Shown: positions 1-11,479, numbered from the stretch's first letter. The stretch: DNA of 64,000 nt from Ustilago trichophora (GCA_900323505.1 OOIN01000043.1:186001-250000); one strand, 5' to 3'. The notes: generated by a model not told the origin, from the letters alone. Program-made: numbers and translations.

Positions 1-225
1 CAAAGATATAGACGGAGAAAAAGCCAGCTGGAAAGCTAGACTCTTTTATGCGATGGAAGGTTATGTAGCGCAACCGGTCTGTGGCAGGTGGCTCGCTGTA
101 ACCCCTGTGATAATATGATGGCATAACGTACACACGTCTACCGCCCTTTATTGTTTTCGAACAACCTACTTGTCACTCTACTACGTACAAAAAGTCTTCG
201 TGGCTTTAGATTAATAGGTCATGTG

Positions 226-1668
226 CTACTGGTTGATCTGTACACCTTCAATTCCAGCTCTGGTGGCCTCGACAAAAGTCTCGTTTGCCTTGTCGGTTGG
301 AGTCTTGTTTGCGTCTTGCTTGTCTGCTGGGAGTGTAGCCGCTTCGGCCTTTGCCTGTTTCTTGTCAGCTTTTGCTTTAGCCTTGAACTCTTCCTCCTTT
401 TTCTGATTCGCCAAAGCTTCCTCCTCCGTTTCGGCGGTTCCTCCCTCGGCCTTGGTGTAGAGATGGGCGAAACGTGGGTTGATCTTCTTCTCCTTCTTCT
501 TCTTGACGACTGGAGTGTCTTCTGGGTAAGCGTCTTCTTTGGCCTTTTTGAACTCGGGATCGGTCTCAAAGAGCGTCTGAACCGGTTCGAGCAATGCGGT
601 GATTGCCTCTGCTACGGCCTTTTTCAAGTCTGCAGGGTGGACAGCACCGGAAGCGTAGTCGTTCTCCAACGAGGCGTAGTCGGAGTAGTGCAACGATCCA
701 CCGTACTTTTCCGGTCGGACAATGCTGAACATGGTCCCCTTGGGTGCATCTTGTCCAACAAACGACTTGGATGCTCCCTGAGAAGTCTGGACAGGAGTAC
801 CCATAGCCTCGGATTCGACCCTCAATCTTGCAATGGGGAAGAGAACCGCCCTGACAAATCCAAGCACACCGTTGCCCTCGACCTCTCCAGGTGCGCAGAC
901 CGCATCGGCGATCTTCTTCTGGACATCTTTAGGAGTGTCCAAAAAGTCGATCTTGGAAGAGTTGTCGGAACTGGACATCTTGCTTCCCTTCAATCCGGGG
1001 ACCATAGCGTTCATCAAGTGGGCACGCTTCTTGTAGCCAAGCTTGGGAAGGTACTGCTCGGCAAAGGTGAAGATCTTTCGCTGGTCTACACCTCCGAATT
1101 GCATGTCTACGCCAAGGTACTGCTCGTCGAGGGCCTGGAGGCCGGGGTAGAGGAGACCGGAGAGCAAGGGGGAGGCGACCTGCTTGACAACTTCGGCACC
1201 GGCCTTCTTGGCATCGTGCTCGGTAACGCTGGCGCACAATCGGTAGTTGTCCATGTTGTAAGCCTCGGTCAACTGGTAGCTGGAACCGACGACAAAGACG
1301 AGGCGGTCTGTGGGAACGCCGATCGACTTGAAAACGGCGGTAAGAACGTGACGGTAGTAGTTGACTCGATGACGAACCAGTTCAATGGGAGCCTTGAGGT
1401 TGTCCAAAAAGGCGTGGATGTCGGCGAGCAAGATCTTGACTTGGACGCCTGCACGGAGGAAATCAGCGATCTTGGTCAAGGGCACGAGGTATCCCACGTG
1501 AGGTCGACCAGTGGGGGCAGTACCCCAGTAGGCGGAAAGGGGAGTACCTCGTTCGGCTTCCTCTTTCTCCAAAATGGTCTTGATCAGATCGGAACCGAGG
1601 ACTTCGTCGAGATCGCGAGTGATTAGCTCGAAACGCTCGGTGGCGCTGAGCTTGGCTTGAGAAGACAT
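226..1668 (-). CDS. TYS1: Tyrosyl-tRNA synthetase, cytoplasmic
   Basis: Single-exon gene of 480 residues that charges tRNA-Tyr with tyrosine in the cytosol. The Rossmann-fold class I catalytic domain is visible: the HIGH-like signature PTGRPHVGY lies near residue 55, and the KMSKS loop appears as KMSSS at residues 230-234. The stretch GVDQRKIF is typical of eukaryotic TyrRS. A Lys/Glu-rich, low-complexity tail follows from about residue 390 instead of the EMAP-II-like domain of animal enzymes, as usual in fungi. The ATG at 1666-1668 is the first in frame, and the protein N-terminus [20 protein letters not shown] matches the family start. It is transcribed divergently from the acetyltransferase gene across about 730 bases. 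I see no mitochondrial presequence, so this should be the cytosolic enzyme. The long open frame on the opposite strand is a shadow. Confidence 0.96.
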   Translation of the reverse strand: MSSQAKLSATERFELITRDLDEVLGSDLIKTILEKEEAERGTPLSAYWGTAPTGRPHVGYLVPLTKIADFLRAGVQVKILLADIHAFLDNLKAPIELVRHRVNYYRHVLTAVFKSIGVPTDRLVFVVGSSYQLTEAYNMDNYRLCASVTEHDAKKAGAEVVKQVASPLLSGLLYPGLQALDEQYLGVDMQFGGVDQRKIFTFAEQYLPKLGYKKRAHLMNAMVPGLKGSKMSSSDNSSKIDFLDTPKDVQKKIADAVCAPGEVEGNGVLGFVRAVLFPIARLRVESEAMGTPVQTSQGASKSFVGQDAPKGTMFSIVRPEKYGGSLHYSDYASLENDYASGAVHPADLKKAVAEAITALLEPVQTLFETDPEFKKAKEDAYPEDTPVVKKKKEKKINPRFAHLYTKAEGGTAETEEEALANQKKEEEFKAKAKADKKQAKAEAATLPADKQDANKTPTDKANETFVEATRAGIEGVQINQ

Positions 1669-2397
1669 GATGTGAGTTGTTAGAGATGGTCTCTATGGTT
1701 GGTCGATGATGGTGATGTTGAAGAGAGAAGGTGGGGTTGGGTGTCGGAGTCTGATGGGATGCGTTGGAAGAAGCTCAAAATCATGCTTGCTCTGACTCGC
1801 TCCTCCCATCAAGATTTCAAATGCTTAGTAATCACCTATCCACCCTGCAGCATTGCATGCATTCCACCGAGCAGCTTTCCTCCAAATCACCGCATCTGCA
1901 TCAAACAGAGTCATGACTGCCAAGCCCGGATGATACTTGATGCCTTCGGCGGTGCTGAAAGCTGTGCAAAAGAGTGCATACTTGAGCAAGAAGCGGCGAC
2001 GACGACGGCGCCGGCAGTGTCGGTGGTATTGCTCGGTCACGGCTCGGTCGTCCTACGTGCTGAGCCGGTTTTCAAGCAGGAAATTCTCGGTTAATGGTGA
2101 CACTGACACAGAGAGAGAGAGAGAGTGCAGCATGCTGTGCGGGGAGAACTTCGCATGTCCGCGGCGACAAGTTGCGATGCGTGTTCTATACAGTACAGTA
2201 TGATGGTCCAAACAGAGTCTTGGCATTTTGGGCAATGTCGGCGGCTTCCACGTGTAGCCGCATCAATCGTGTTCTCCTGACACTCTCCCATGCGCCTTCC
2301 ACCTCTATCAATACCTATTCTCACCAATTGGCCAAGAACCGTCCTCATCCCACCATCCCACCATCACACACCCTCTAGACCACTGAGACGAACCACA
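1669..2397. promoter_or_regulatory. Divergent promoter region, TYS1 / acetyltransferase
   Basis: Non-coding stretch between two divergent genes. It holds a short (GA)n run near 2109-2126 and a tandem TACAGTACAGTA element at 2189-2200, about 200 bases upstream of the acetyltransferase start. No credible gene was seen. Confidence 0.6.
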
Positions 2398-3093
2398 ATG
2401 TCGGGCACATCCAAACTGTTCCAAGACATCGACCGCCAATATGGCGACAAGATCTCTACCATGAGCGAGGAATCCAAGATGCTTGTCGGTCTCCCTTACC
2501 TTGCCAACACGGAGCATCTCATCCGAGCCCGTGTCAAAGCCCGTCGTCTTCAGAACGAGTACAACAAAACCCAACCCACCTCTGCCCTCGACGACACCAC
2601 CTCCGGCGCTGCGCTCGCAGAAGGTCAAAATCTCATGTCCGAAGATCGCAAGCGTCTGCTTTCCGAACTTCTCGAATTGCCTCCTTCCCAAGTAGCAAAG
2701 GTCGAAATCGAACCTCCGCTCTACGTCGACTATGGAACCAACATTAAACCTGAGGGCGCCTTCTATGCCAATTATAACACCACCATTTTGGACTGCTCCC
2801 AAGTCAGGTTGGGCGATGGAGTGCTTTTTGGGCCTAATGTTAGTATCTACTGTGGAACCCACTCGGTCAGTGTCAAGGAGAGGAAACAAGGGCTGGAAAG
2901 AAGTCTACCAGTGAGCATCGGCAGGGATACTTGGGTAGGAGGCGGTACCATTATCATGGCCGGTGTAACCATTGGTAAAGGATGCACGATTGGAGCCGGA
3001 AGTGTAGTGACAAAGAATATCCCAGATTGGAGCGTGGCTGCGGGCACACCGTGTAGGGTCATGCGCACGCTAAGTGAGGAGGAGAGAGCTTGA
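2398..3093 (+). CDS. Maltose/galactoside O-acetyltransferase-type enzyme (left-handed beta-helix)
   Basis: Intronless, 231 residues. The N-terminal Mac domain (about residues 20-55, SEESKMLVGLPY...EHLIRARVKARRLQNEYN) is followed by a linker and a hexapeptide-repeat left-handed beta-helix (about 105-225). The acetyl-CoA-dependent catalytic histidine of the LacA/NodL/Maa family would be H155 in CGTHSV. The C-terminal coils IGRDTWVGGGTIIMAGVTIGKG and the PCRVMR ending are classic. By family it should transfer acetyl from acetyl-CoA to a sugar hydroxyl; the physiological acceptor in fungi is not established. The ATG at 2398 was chosen because it begins the Mac-domain protein, and the in-frame extension back to 2290 reads as leader sequence. 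Length is slightly above bacterial homologues (about 185-205) owing to the 60-90 linker. Confidence 0.92.
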   Translation: MSGTSKLFQDIDRQYGDKISTMSEESKMLVGLPYLANTEHLIRARVKARRLQNEYNKTQPTSALDDTTSGAALAEGQNLMSEDRKRLLSELLELPPSQVAKVEIEPPLYVDYGTNIKPEGAFYANYNTTILDCSQVRLGDGVLFGPNVSIYCGTHSVSVKERKQGLERSLPVSIGRDTWVGGGTIIMAGVTIGKGCTIGAGSVVTKNIPDWSVAAGTPCRVMRTLSEEERA

Positions 3094-3642
3094 AGCACAG
3101 CAATTACGTGCAGACTCCTCATTGTCCAACAATAGAGCCATACAATAGCTTCCACCATTGCGGAATAGCATGATCCTGACGATCATCATTCATGTCTTTA
3201 GTAAGATCGAGTGTAAGGCCCTGCTCGAATCTTGTGACATGATAAACATGGCTGTGAATGATGATCAAGATGAGAGCTGAACAGACATGAGGGATTGCCT
3301 TGGTTGCACCAAAATTGAAAGAGCCGCTGCAACCCCAAAAAATTCGCGGAATTCGGAATACTGGGGAACCTCACACCAACCTGAATGCAAATGCTGCTCA
3401 GCTCCAACTCATCTCTCAATTCTTCACCAACTCGTTGGACTGTCTATCATCCTACCCTCAACCTCTCACACTCAAGATTTACAGGGTTCTTTCTATTGGT
3501 ATTGCTGCCGTGTCAAGCTCTTCCACCATGCACCTTTAGAGCTCGCCTCCATCGACGACCCTCGCCCGGCCTACTGGCAGCATCACCACACTGGACCCTT
3601 GAAAGTCGCAAACCCTCCGCATTTCATTGGCCCACCTTCACC
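3094..3642 (+). promoter_or_regulatory. Intergenic/5' leader of the Med25-like gene
   Basis: Contains the acetyltransferase 3' end and a pyrimidine-rich leader from about 3400 onward (CTC/TCC runs). The frame upstream of the Med25-like start is open from an ATG at 3385 but reads as low-complexity, hydrophobic leader translation. Confidence 0.5.
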
Positions 3643-6600
3643 ATGACAACTCCAACACCAGCTGGCAGCTCCACAGCCCCCATACCCATGACTACACCCT
3701 CCCCGCTTGCCATCCTCTCCAACACCACCCCTCGAGGCAGCTCCATCGCACTTTCCTCTTTGCAAGCCTTACCAGAGACTCAACTGGTACTCGTGTTGCT
3801 CGATCATCCCACCATTCGCCGCAAGTGGCGTGCAGTCGTGGTACCTCTTGTCGAGTCCATATCGAAAAAGCTCAACACCGCCTACTCCGGTTCTCGCCTT
3901 ACTATCGGTTGCGTTGTTTACCGTCCAACCGTCGACAAGTCGCTCCTCCGCCCTTCTTGGACACTGAGCCGCACAAAGCTTCAGCCGGGGTCAAAGCTGA
4001 TCGCGTCCAACATTCACACCCCAGAGTCCTGGCTTGGACCCGAATTAGCCACCGCCTCAGCACACGATGCAGATCCCACCACTGCTTCCACATATGCCCT
4101 TATCGACGGCAGGACCATCGCCAAACCCACCGCTCACGTACTGGAAGCCTTCGTCGCCGCCCTAGAGCTTCTCCAACCCACCGACAATGGCATTCACAAC
4201 CCTCTCGCACTTAAAAAGCCACCCGTGCTGGCAAGACATCTGCTGCACGTATGTCTCGATTCGTCAGAGGTGTCTTTGGATCTCTCTTCGCCGCCGTTCT
4301 TCAACGCTGATGCGGCCAACGATCGTGCCAATGCGCCTGCTATCGGTGCGAGGCTGGCAAGGCTGGGTGTATCCATCAGCAGCTGCGCGGTGAAAGCTGA
4401 TTCGCCAGATGCTACTTCGACATCCGAAAAGGCTCTCGCGGCTATACTGGGACTGCATAAGAGCGTATCGGAGCCCAACAAGCTGGCGAATGAAGATTTG
4501 GCGGCGTTGTTACCTGAAGCGATAAGGTCGAAGATCTTTAGTGATGCCAATATTATTTCAACCGGTTTGACTCCGGGATCTGCGGTCAAAGGGGGGCTCA
4601 ATGCTGCATCTGCAGGTACACCGAGTGGCTCGACCAAGAGAGGAAGGGAGGACGAGGTTGAAGTTTCGACCCCTGTCAAGCGTTCCAAGTCCGGCAGCAT
4701 CTCACAACCGCAACCATCGCCCCTCGCTTCCACTGCCGGCAACTCTTCTGCCCCTCCCGCAGGCGGTGCACCAAGCGACATTCCGCGAAACATCAAACTC
4801 GACCCAAGTATCAGCACCAAGGTCCTCTTCCTGCGCTCGCAACAGGAAACCATGATCAAGAACTGGGCCGCTGCCTACGCTGTTGTGTCCAAAGCTGAAG
4901 CTGCTGGAGAACCTTCACCGGCCAAAGCGCCTGGTATGAACAAGGCCTACCTTGAGCAGCTGAAAGCTCAGCTGATGACGCAGCAGCAAGCGCTCAAGAT
5001 GCTGGTACATCGCATCATCAGTGGCGTCGAAACGGCACCCAACTTCAACGTCAGTCTACAGAGTCTGATCAACATTGACAAAGAGGCTAGGGAGATGGGG
5101 GTGAATCTCGGAGGACCCGGAGGAGGAAATGCTGGGATGGCAAGGCCGGGCAGAAGTGGGAGTCTCACGGGGGCGCAACAGCCTGTGGTGCCGCAAGGAA
5201 TGCAGGCGGGGGCGAATGGTGGTGGCATTGTGCCAAAACCACCGGCGACGGTGGCTGCTCCTTTGCAGATCAACCCGAGCGCGCCCTCTGTGCCTTCTGC
5301 TGAGGCTGCAATTGCATCCACGGCAAACAGCACCATTTCTGCACCAGCCGCTGGTGGACCACCACCCTCACCGACCCGACCCAAACCATTCTGGCGAGGC
5401 GCCCTCACCTGGTCCGTCATCTCCGACCCGGTCACAAAGCAAAAACGAGACGTAGCTACCCTGGTTTCGGCCACCTCGAACTCGTCTGCTCTCGAAAAAC
5501 TCCTCATGCCTTGGCCTGAAAAACTCCAGATCACCGCCATCACCCAGCTGGCTCCTCGCAATCTCCAGGTGTATGCGCAATCGCAAAATGCACCCTACAT
5601 CCTCTTTTCCACCCAGGAAGCGATCGATGCCTCATCTTCTTCCTTGGGAGGCGGGGGACCGGTACTGACGGCAGCTACGGCGGAGAAGAATCGCCAGATG
5701 TACTCGAGTCTGGCATCCAGTTTGGATGCCAAGAAGAGCTGTGCCTTCATTCGGCACGGTAGTAGTGCCGGGGCAGGGTTGGTGTTGTTTGCGACGACTC
5801 AGCCGACGAGTAGTGCCGAGAGGAGTGCCAAGGGGCCGGTGCCGCCGAAGTTGATCGGGGTTGTGTTGAAGGATACGATTCCGTTTAGTAAGCTGTTGGC
5901 GGCTCAGAGTGGTGCTCAACAGCAGCAGGGTGCGGGTAAGGCTGCGACTCCACAGGCGAGATCTAGGGGTGCTAGTGCCAGTGGAAGTTTGACAGATCCA
6001 AATGGTGGCGTGGGAATGGTTCAGTCGAGTCAAGCTTCGACACAAGTACAACCACAACTAGTACAGCCTACCCAACCACAACCACAACCGCAACCGCAAC
6101 CGCAACAGGTACAGCAACCAGGGATGGGTCTAGGTTCATCGATGCCTTTCAATCTGGCTGCTCTGTCTGCTGCTGGGAATGTGCCTGTCTCTGGTGTTGG
6201 GGCAGGTGCGGGGATGAGCAACATCGCCTCTGCTGCGACGGGGGGCATGGGTGGATTCGGCAATCTATCCAATCTTGGTAACTTGGCTAATTTCAACCTC
6301 GGCGCACTTATGGCTGTCCAACAACAAGATGCATTCAACAATGGTGCAGTCGCCACATCGATGGGCCAACAACCGAATCTAGCCGCTTTGGCCCAACTTC
6401 TAGGTATAGGTGGTCAGAGTGGAGGCATACCACAACCACCTCAGCAACAGCAACAGCAACAGCAACAGCAGGAGGCGTTTAGTCAGGCTATGCCGCAATT
6501 GTTTAATCAAATAGCAGCAGTAGGAGGTGGTGGTGGTGGTGCGTTTGCGCAACAACAACAGCAACAGATGTTTAACAATTTGAACGCGTTCAGTGTCACC

Positions 6601-6738
6601 TCTGTAGCGCAACAGCAACAGCAACAGCAACGGCAGGTTAATGCACCAGATCCAGGTGCAGGTGCGGGTGGGATAGGATTAGACTTTAGCAAACCAATGA
6701 CGATGGATCAGCTTCGGGCTTTGGGATTTATCCAGTAG
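3643..6738 (+). CDS. Mediator subunit Med25-like: vWA domain plus ACID-like domain, Gln-rich C-terminus
   Basis: Intronless, 1031 residues from the ATG at 3643 (context CACCATGAC). Residues about 45-270 resemble the Mediator Med25 von Willebrand A fold: TQLVLVLLDHP, then a helix, then YSGSRLTIGCVVYRP. A Lys/Arg patch (KRGREDEVEVSTPVKRSKS) looks like a nuclear localisation signal. Residues about 580-750 resemble the activator-interaction (ACID/PTOV) beta-barrel of Med25: FWRGALTWS (W584), LLMPWPEKLQITAI, LQVYAQSQNAPYILFS, GAGLVLFATTQP, PKLIGVVLKDTIPFSKL. The rest is Gly/Pro/Gln-rich with several polyglutamine runs. Known role of the family: tail-associated Mediator subunit that receives activators and contacts RNA polymerase II. 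A Med25 assignment is by pattern recognition. An upstream start at 3385 would add 86 leader-like residues. Confidence 0.82.
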   Translation: MTTPTPAGSSTAPIPMTTPSPLAILSNTTPRGSSIALSSLQALPETQLVLVLLDHPTIRRKWRAVVVPLVESISKKLNTAYSGSRLTIGCVVYRPTVDKSLLRPSWTLSRTKLQPGSKLIASNIHTPESWLGPELATASAHDADPTTASTYALIDGRTIAKPTAHVLEAFVAALELLQPTDNGIHNPLALKKPPVLARHLLHVCLDSSEVSLDLSSPPFFNADAANDRANAPAIGARLARLGVSISSCAVKADSPDATSTSEKALAAILGLHKSVSEPNKLANEDLAALLPEAIRSKIFSDANIISTGLTPGSAVKGGLNAASAGTPSGSTKRGREDEVEVSTPVKRSKSGSISQPQPSPLASTAGNSSAPPAGGAPSDIPRNIKLDPSISTKVLFLRSQQETMIKNWAAAYAVVSKAEAAGEPSPAKAPGMNKAYLEQLKAQLMTQQQALKMLVHRIISGVETAPNFNVSLQSLINIDKEAREMGVNLGGPGGGNAGMARPGRSGSLTGAQQPVVPQGMQAGANGGGIVPKPPATVAAPLQINPSAPSVPSAEAAIASTANSTISAPAAGGPPPSPTRPKPFWRGALTWSVISDPVTKQKRDVATLVSATSNSSALEKLLMPWPEKLQITAITQLAPRNLQVYAQSQNAPYILFSTQEAIDASSSSLGGGGPVLTAATAEKNRQMYSSLASSLDAKKSCAFIRHGSSAGAGLVLFATTQPTSSAERSAKGPVPPKLIGVVLKDTIPFSKLLAAQSGAQQQQGAGKAATPQARSRGASASGSLTDPNGGVGMVQSSQASTQVQPQLVQPTQPQPQPQPQPQQVQQPGMGLGSSMPFNLAALSAAGNVPVSGVGAGAGMSNIASAATGGMGGFGNLSNLGNLANFNLGALMAVQQQDAFNNGAVATSMGQQPNLAALAQLLGIGGQSGGIPQPPQQQQQQQQQQEAFSQAMPQLFNQIAAVGGGGGGAFAQQQQQQMFNNLNAFSVTSVAQQQQQQQRQVNAPDPGAGAGGIGLDFSKPMTMDQLRALGFIQ

Positions 6739-6777
6739 GGGTATTTTGATATGATGATTTTCATTGTGCGAATGGGG

Positions 6778-6794
6778 TTTTTTTTTTTTTTTTT
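6778..6794 (+). repeat. Poly(T) tract (T17)
   Basis: Run of 17 T between the Med25-like stop codon and the amine oxidase start. It is probably a nucleosome-disfavouring element or part of the terminator/promoter of the short 232-base spacer. Confidence 0.8.
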
Positions 6795-6970
6795 CGGTGT
6801 GTGATTTGGGTGTGGATGGGAAATGTGCAAGGTGATCCATGCGCGCATTGTGAATTTTTTCCCACACCACATCTGCGCTTACACCACCTTGCATTTTCAC
6901 TTCTCATCCTTACTTTCTTTCTTTCTTTCACCAACTATATTTTTTTTTGTCAATCGCTCCAAGTGCAACC

Positions 6971-8620
6971 ATGGTCCAAGTCACAACCGCAAACCCAGCT
7001 TCTTCCAGCACCATCCTCGACGTCCTAATCATAGGTGCTGGTTGGTCCGGTCTCTCAGCTGCCCTCAAACTCTCCCAAGCAGGTCGCAATGTCATCATCC
7101 TAGAAGCACGCCAACGCATCGGTGGCCGTGCATTCACCCACACCTGGTCACATAAAACCCACATTCACGAGATCTCCCGTACCACAACCTCCCCCAGTAG
7201 CAACGATCTCTGGTGCGATTTCGGCTGCTCTTGGATCCACGGCTACCTAGAAGGAAACCCTCTCAAAAAGATCACTGACAAATATGGTGTTGAGGTAACC
7301 GTCCCAAAACCAAGAGAAACAGTAGTTGTCGCAGAACACGGTCCTTTAAAACAAGAGCTAGCGCAAAAGTTGACAGCGAATCTGGCAAACGCTCAGCAGG
7401 CGGCAAAATCAGCTGCTCACGATCTGGGTGTGACAGCACCTGATGCGGATGCTTCTCTAGCCGACTTTTTGTACAGTGACACTTCCCCCCTCTTCGAAGG
7501 ACTCGAATCCGAGCAAGAGAAAAAAGCTGCTCGGGAGGTTGCTAGAATGCTACACATCCCCCTCGGTATCGAACTGGAAAAGGCTAGCTTGAAATGGCAC
7601 GGTTTCGAACAGGCATTCGCCGGCACAGACGCCGCTCCCAAAGGCGGATTCACTAGCATCATCAACAAGCTCGTCGACGAAATCACCTCCCTCGGAACCT
7701 CCATTCACACCAGCCAAGAGGTCCAATCCGTCTGCGACGTACAATCTTCCTCCAACGTCAAGATCACCACCAAGCAAGGTCAAGAGTACGTCGCCCGTAC
7801 CGCCCTCGTCACCATCCCTATTGCGGTGCTGAAAAGGACTGCGGCAGACGGGCTGTTCGAGCCAGCTTTGCCCGAGCGTAGATTGGAGACGATCAAGCGG
7901 GTTTCGGTTGGAAATCTGAACAAGGTTCTGCTCAATTACGATCAGGCTTGGTGGAATAGCAAGGTGGGAACGTTCCTTGTGCTGCCTTCTTCTGCGCCTG
8001 CGCCGTCTTCGGTGGTGAAGAGCGAGGCGGAGAAGAAGCTTTGGGATTTGTACTCTTCGACTACGCTGATTGTTTCGTCACTTTCAGCTGAGGGTCCGGA
8101 GGCGACTGGAAATGGCGCCTCCAACTCGTTGCTCGTCATGGTCGGAGCAGAGGCAGGCAAGCAGCTGGAAGCCTTCGAGCGTCTGGACGCCGGAAATGCC
8201 CTCCACGCCTATCTGACCGCCCGCATCGGTGGCGCCGATGGTGCAAAGCAGCCCAAGCACGTCTTTTACTCGAGATGGGCAAAGCAGCCTTTCACCGGAG
8301 GTGCAACCACTTCACCCGTCTCGACCGCCAGCGGCAACTCGCCATTGGACTTTGAGGCGCTCTCGAGGCCTCTCTGGGGTGGTCGACTGGGTTTCGCCGG
8401 TGAACACACCGAGATCAATCGTAAGTATACGCCGCTCTCTCCTGATAACCATCGCCTCGGAATCATACTGACAAGACCAAGCTTCGCTTTCTGACCTTTT
8501 GTTGTGGTATTTGTAGATCGTGGCTCAGCTGCAGGAGCCTACGTGTCTGGTGAGAGAGAAGCCAACCGTCTCCTTGCCTACCTTGACAAGTTCCATCCTC
8601 GAACGGCCAACAAGCTCTGA
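6971..8620 (+). CDS. Flavin-containing amine oxidase (polyamine oxidase-like), two exons
   Basis: Exons 6971-8420 and 8517-8620 give 517 residues; the 96-base intron has GTAAGT and TAG borders. The FAD dinucleotide-binding motif is VLIIGAGWSGLSAAL near the N-terminus, ending in EARQRIGGRAFTH. A CSWIHGYLEGNP segment is typical of polyamine oxidases and LSD1-like enzymes. Splicing restores the C-terminal FAD motif GEHTEINHRGSAAGAYVSG, whose split His codon C|AT confirms the intron. The covalent-FAD Cys motif of animal MAO is not visible. Expected reaction: oxidation of a (poly)amine to aldehyde and hydrogen peroxide. The spliced protein ends in Asn-Lys-Leu, a weak PTS1-like tripeptide, so peroxisomal import is possible. 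ATG 6971 (CAACCATGG) was chosen; upstream in-frame codons are not ATG. Confidence 0.92.
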
Positions 8621-11479
8621 GATCCAAGAGAATCGGAGATGGCATCGGTTGCATCGAGGTCAGCGACACCTTCGAATGTGGACTGCCTAGCTTCCACGGT
8701 GTCTTGAATGCATGTATGGTCAAGCGCTCGAAAGTTGTCTGGAATGCCGATGGACTGTTGATCTTGTGAGCAGAGTGCATACAGAACATCAGTTTCGAAG
8801 CCTTGTGCAGCGGAACGAGAGCAAAGAAAGCCAGGAATGTATCAACGAGTCGAGCGGATGGGAACGAGCAGTCTTTGGCTCCGGTGCGGAGTCCGATACC
8901 GAGTCTTAGGAGAAGACTGGGTCACGAGGATGGAATCACCAGATTTCTGTGTGCTTGTAGCTGCCAAGGTCGGTGAAGATCCGCGGAATTACTGCATCGC
9001 GCAGACAAGGACGACAACCTCTTTTCTGTGAGAAGGTCTGATGGGACGAGCGATAGAGGTGTGAAGGACTTGTTAGCGTCGGACCGATGTAGAAATGTGG
9101 CGCTTCGTCTCGAAACACGGGATGCTGTTTTTGTTTTTGACCGCTCTGCACTTGAGAACAGGAAAGCGATGTGGGAGCCTGGCTCAGGTACAGTGTCTGG
9201 ACCCGTTGAGGGAGAATTGGGAGATGACAGAGCTGTTGTGATGCTGCTCTCCGTGGGTCATCTCAAGAAGGGCCTTTGTCGATGCGGTTGTCACGCTTTC
9301 TGTTGACCCTCGGGGATAACGTGAACAAAAGCAAGAGAGCAAGAGCAAGAGCAACACATCCTCTCTAGCGGTTCTCATGCGATCCATTGTGCGGTTAGAA
9401 GCAGCGTGGAAAGTGAAAGAAAAAAAAAAGGTCTCTTGTTCAGTTTCGGGCCAATAGGTCAAAGAAGAGAAACAGGTGGAAGCCTAGACTGAAGAGTGGC
9501 GTCGACCGATTGCTGTTGCTAGATTGACAAGCGACAGAACCAGGCATGGCATGGCATGGCTTTGGCTTGGGAGTTGCTTTGCATAGAAGCAGAGGACATG
9601 TCCACGCGCGCGTTGGATTCGGCTTCCACGCTTTGGAACCGCCAGTTTGGGGCAGAATGGCAGAGACAAAAACAGTGACAAGAACCGCAGCCGAGGAAAG
9701 GATTCCACGGCGACCACCAAAAAAGGGTTTGCCTCATGCACATCTGAGACATTCAGGCATAACCGCCATGTCGCAGTGAACAGAGAAGCGCGGCAACCAT
9801 CGCACAGAGAAGAGCGAACCTGCAACTTGGCTGTCTAGCAGCAGCAATTGACCGCACTCCTCCGAGCTAAATGCACCTCAAAAGTGCATCCTTTTACAGA
9901 AAAACAGATTGCACACCATTCATTGCTTTGCCAGGCCCTTTTCGAAGCCGTTACCTCGACACGTTTCACTTACAAGTGCCCGAGACGCCGAAGATGGAAG
10001 GTCCTCTCTTTCTGGTCCATGTGAGTCTCCGAAAGTTGTAAGAAGATCTGCGCGTAGCATTGATACGAGTACGAGACCCTTTTTTCTGTTGTTGGAGCGA
10101 GGTGGTGGAAAACGTAGCATGGTGCTGTCTGTGGTGGTCGGTTGAACTTACCGAGCAGCTTCGGCATCTCTTTTTAAGTGAGCTCCGCTCGTGCATGTGG
10201 CTAGCTGCTAAAGAAGAAAAGAACTTTTGCAGTCGTGGGAACGGCAGGAGAACGAGGGCGAAAAATTTGGATCCTGAAATCTCCAGAGAGATTGCAATGA
10301 AAGAGTGCGCCACCTCGACGTCATGAAGAACATTTGTATGGCCTGCGCGGCGGACTGCGAGCTTTGCGAGGAGGTCGACGAGGCGATAAAGCGAGGTCAT
10401 GCTCGGAGTTGGTTGCCAGAAGTACGGTAAGACTTGAAATTCAGTCTGCGCGGGAGACGTAAGACGGCGAAGAGAGAGAAGTTTGACGAAGACGATTCGA
10501 TTCAATCCAAGGAAGGATCCTGAATTGCTGTTGGCAATCAAGACACGTGAACTGAGGGTGAGAAGGTCGGAGCTCGGACTTGTCAAACTGCTGTTGATCG
10601 ACGAAACTCGCTGGCTTTTGATGGTGGTGAAGGCAGACTTTGATCCTGAACAAGCTTGCTGACGCACCTAGGCTGTATTCTCAGACGATGATGCTCAGAG
10701 AGGCAACTGCCATAAATGTGCTCAGCACGATGGCGCTTTTTCCAAGTTGGCCCGATAGGCCGCCGACGCACCTCATACCTTAGCTCGATCTAAGTATGGG
10801 CGTCAGTAAAAGTCACTACGCCCACGATTCGCCATCACAAATCGACTGAGCACTTGCTTCAAGGTCAGAGCTGCCTTCTGCCAAAAGAGGCTCATGCTGT
10901 CGGAGCGAATCCGATCCAGCCCGATGAGTTCGAGATGCCTAGTGCAAGCCAGCTGCTTCGCCTGACCTTGAAACCGCATGCTCCAAAGGGAACACATCAT
11001 GTGTGATTACCTTTACCTAGCTCGCTAAGCCGCGCTGCATGTCTGAGGCTGCAGTTGCCGTTTTCCTCCAACTGCTCGTCGATCAGGAGACGCAAAGTCA
11101 ATGGCACTGATGGTAAAAATACTAGTTTGGCTTGGGTCGTAGTCGCAAAGGTGTAAACATGGCCCCAATCATTACCGGTCTCCCTCGGCATTGATTCTCC
11201 GCAAGCCTGCTGTCTCGTGCAGTTCATTGTTGCAACCCAAAGAATGAAGAATAAAGCAAAAAAGAGTGAACAGGTCTGAAGCTGAAATGGTTTGCGTTTT
11301 AATTTTTTACTGTATAGCAATTTTTAAGGTTCACGAATCGTGTAAAGCGTGAGAAAAAAAATTCGGTGCTGCATCCCTTAACAGAGGATGCCACTCTCGA
11401 TGTCTGCTAATGGCAATACATGCAATGGGCAACGGTGAGCTGGCATCAAGCATCGAAACGGAAAATTCAAGAGAGATGG

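Noticed and set aside
151..1626. 491-codon open frame on the + strand across the TyrRS gene
   Set aside because: Complementary shadow of TYS1, which has all synthetase motifs; the + frame shows no domain.
3385..3642. N-terminal extension of the Med25-like protein
   Set aside because: Leader-like C/T-rich sequence; the ATG at 3643 has a better context and the vWA region follows it at normal distance.
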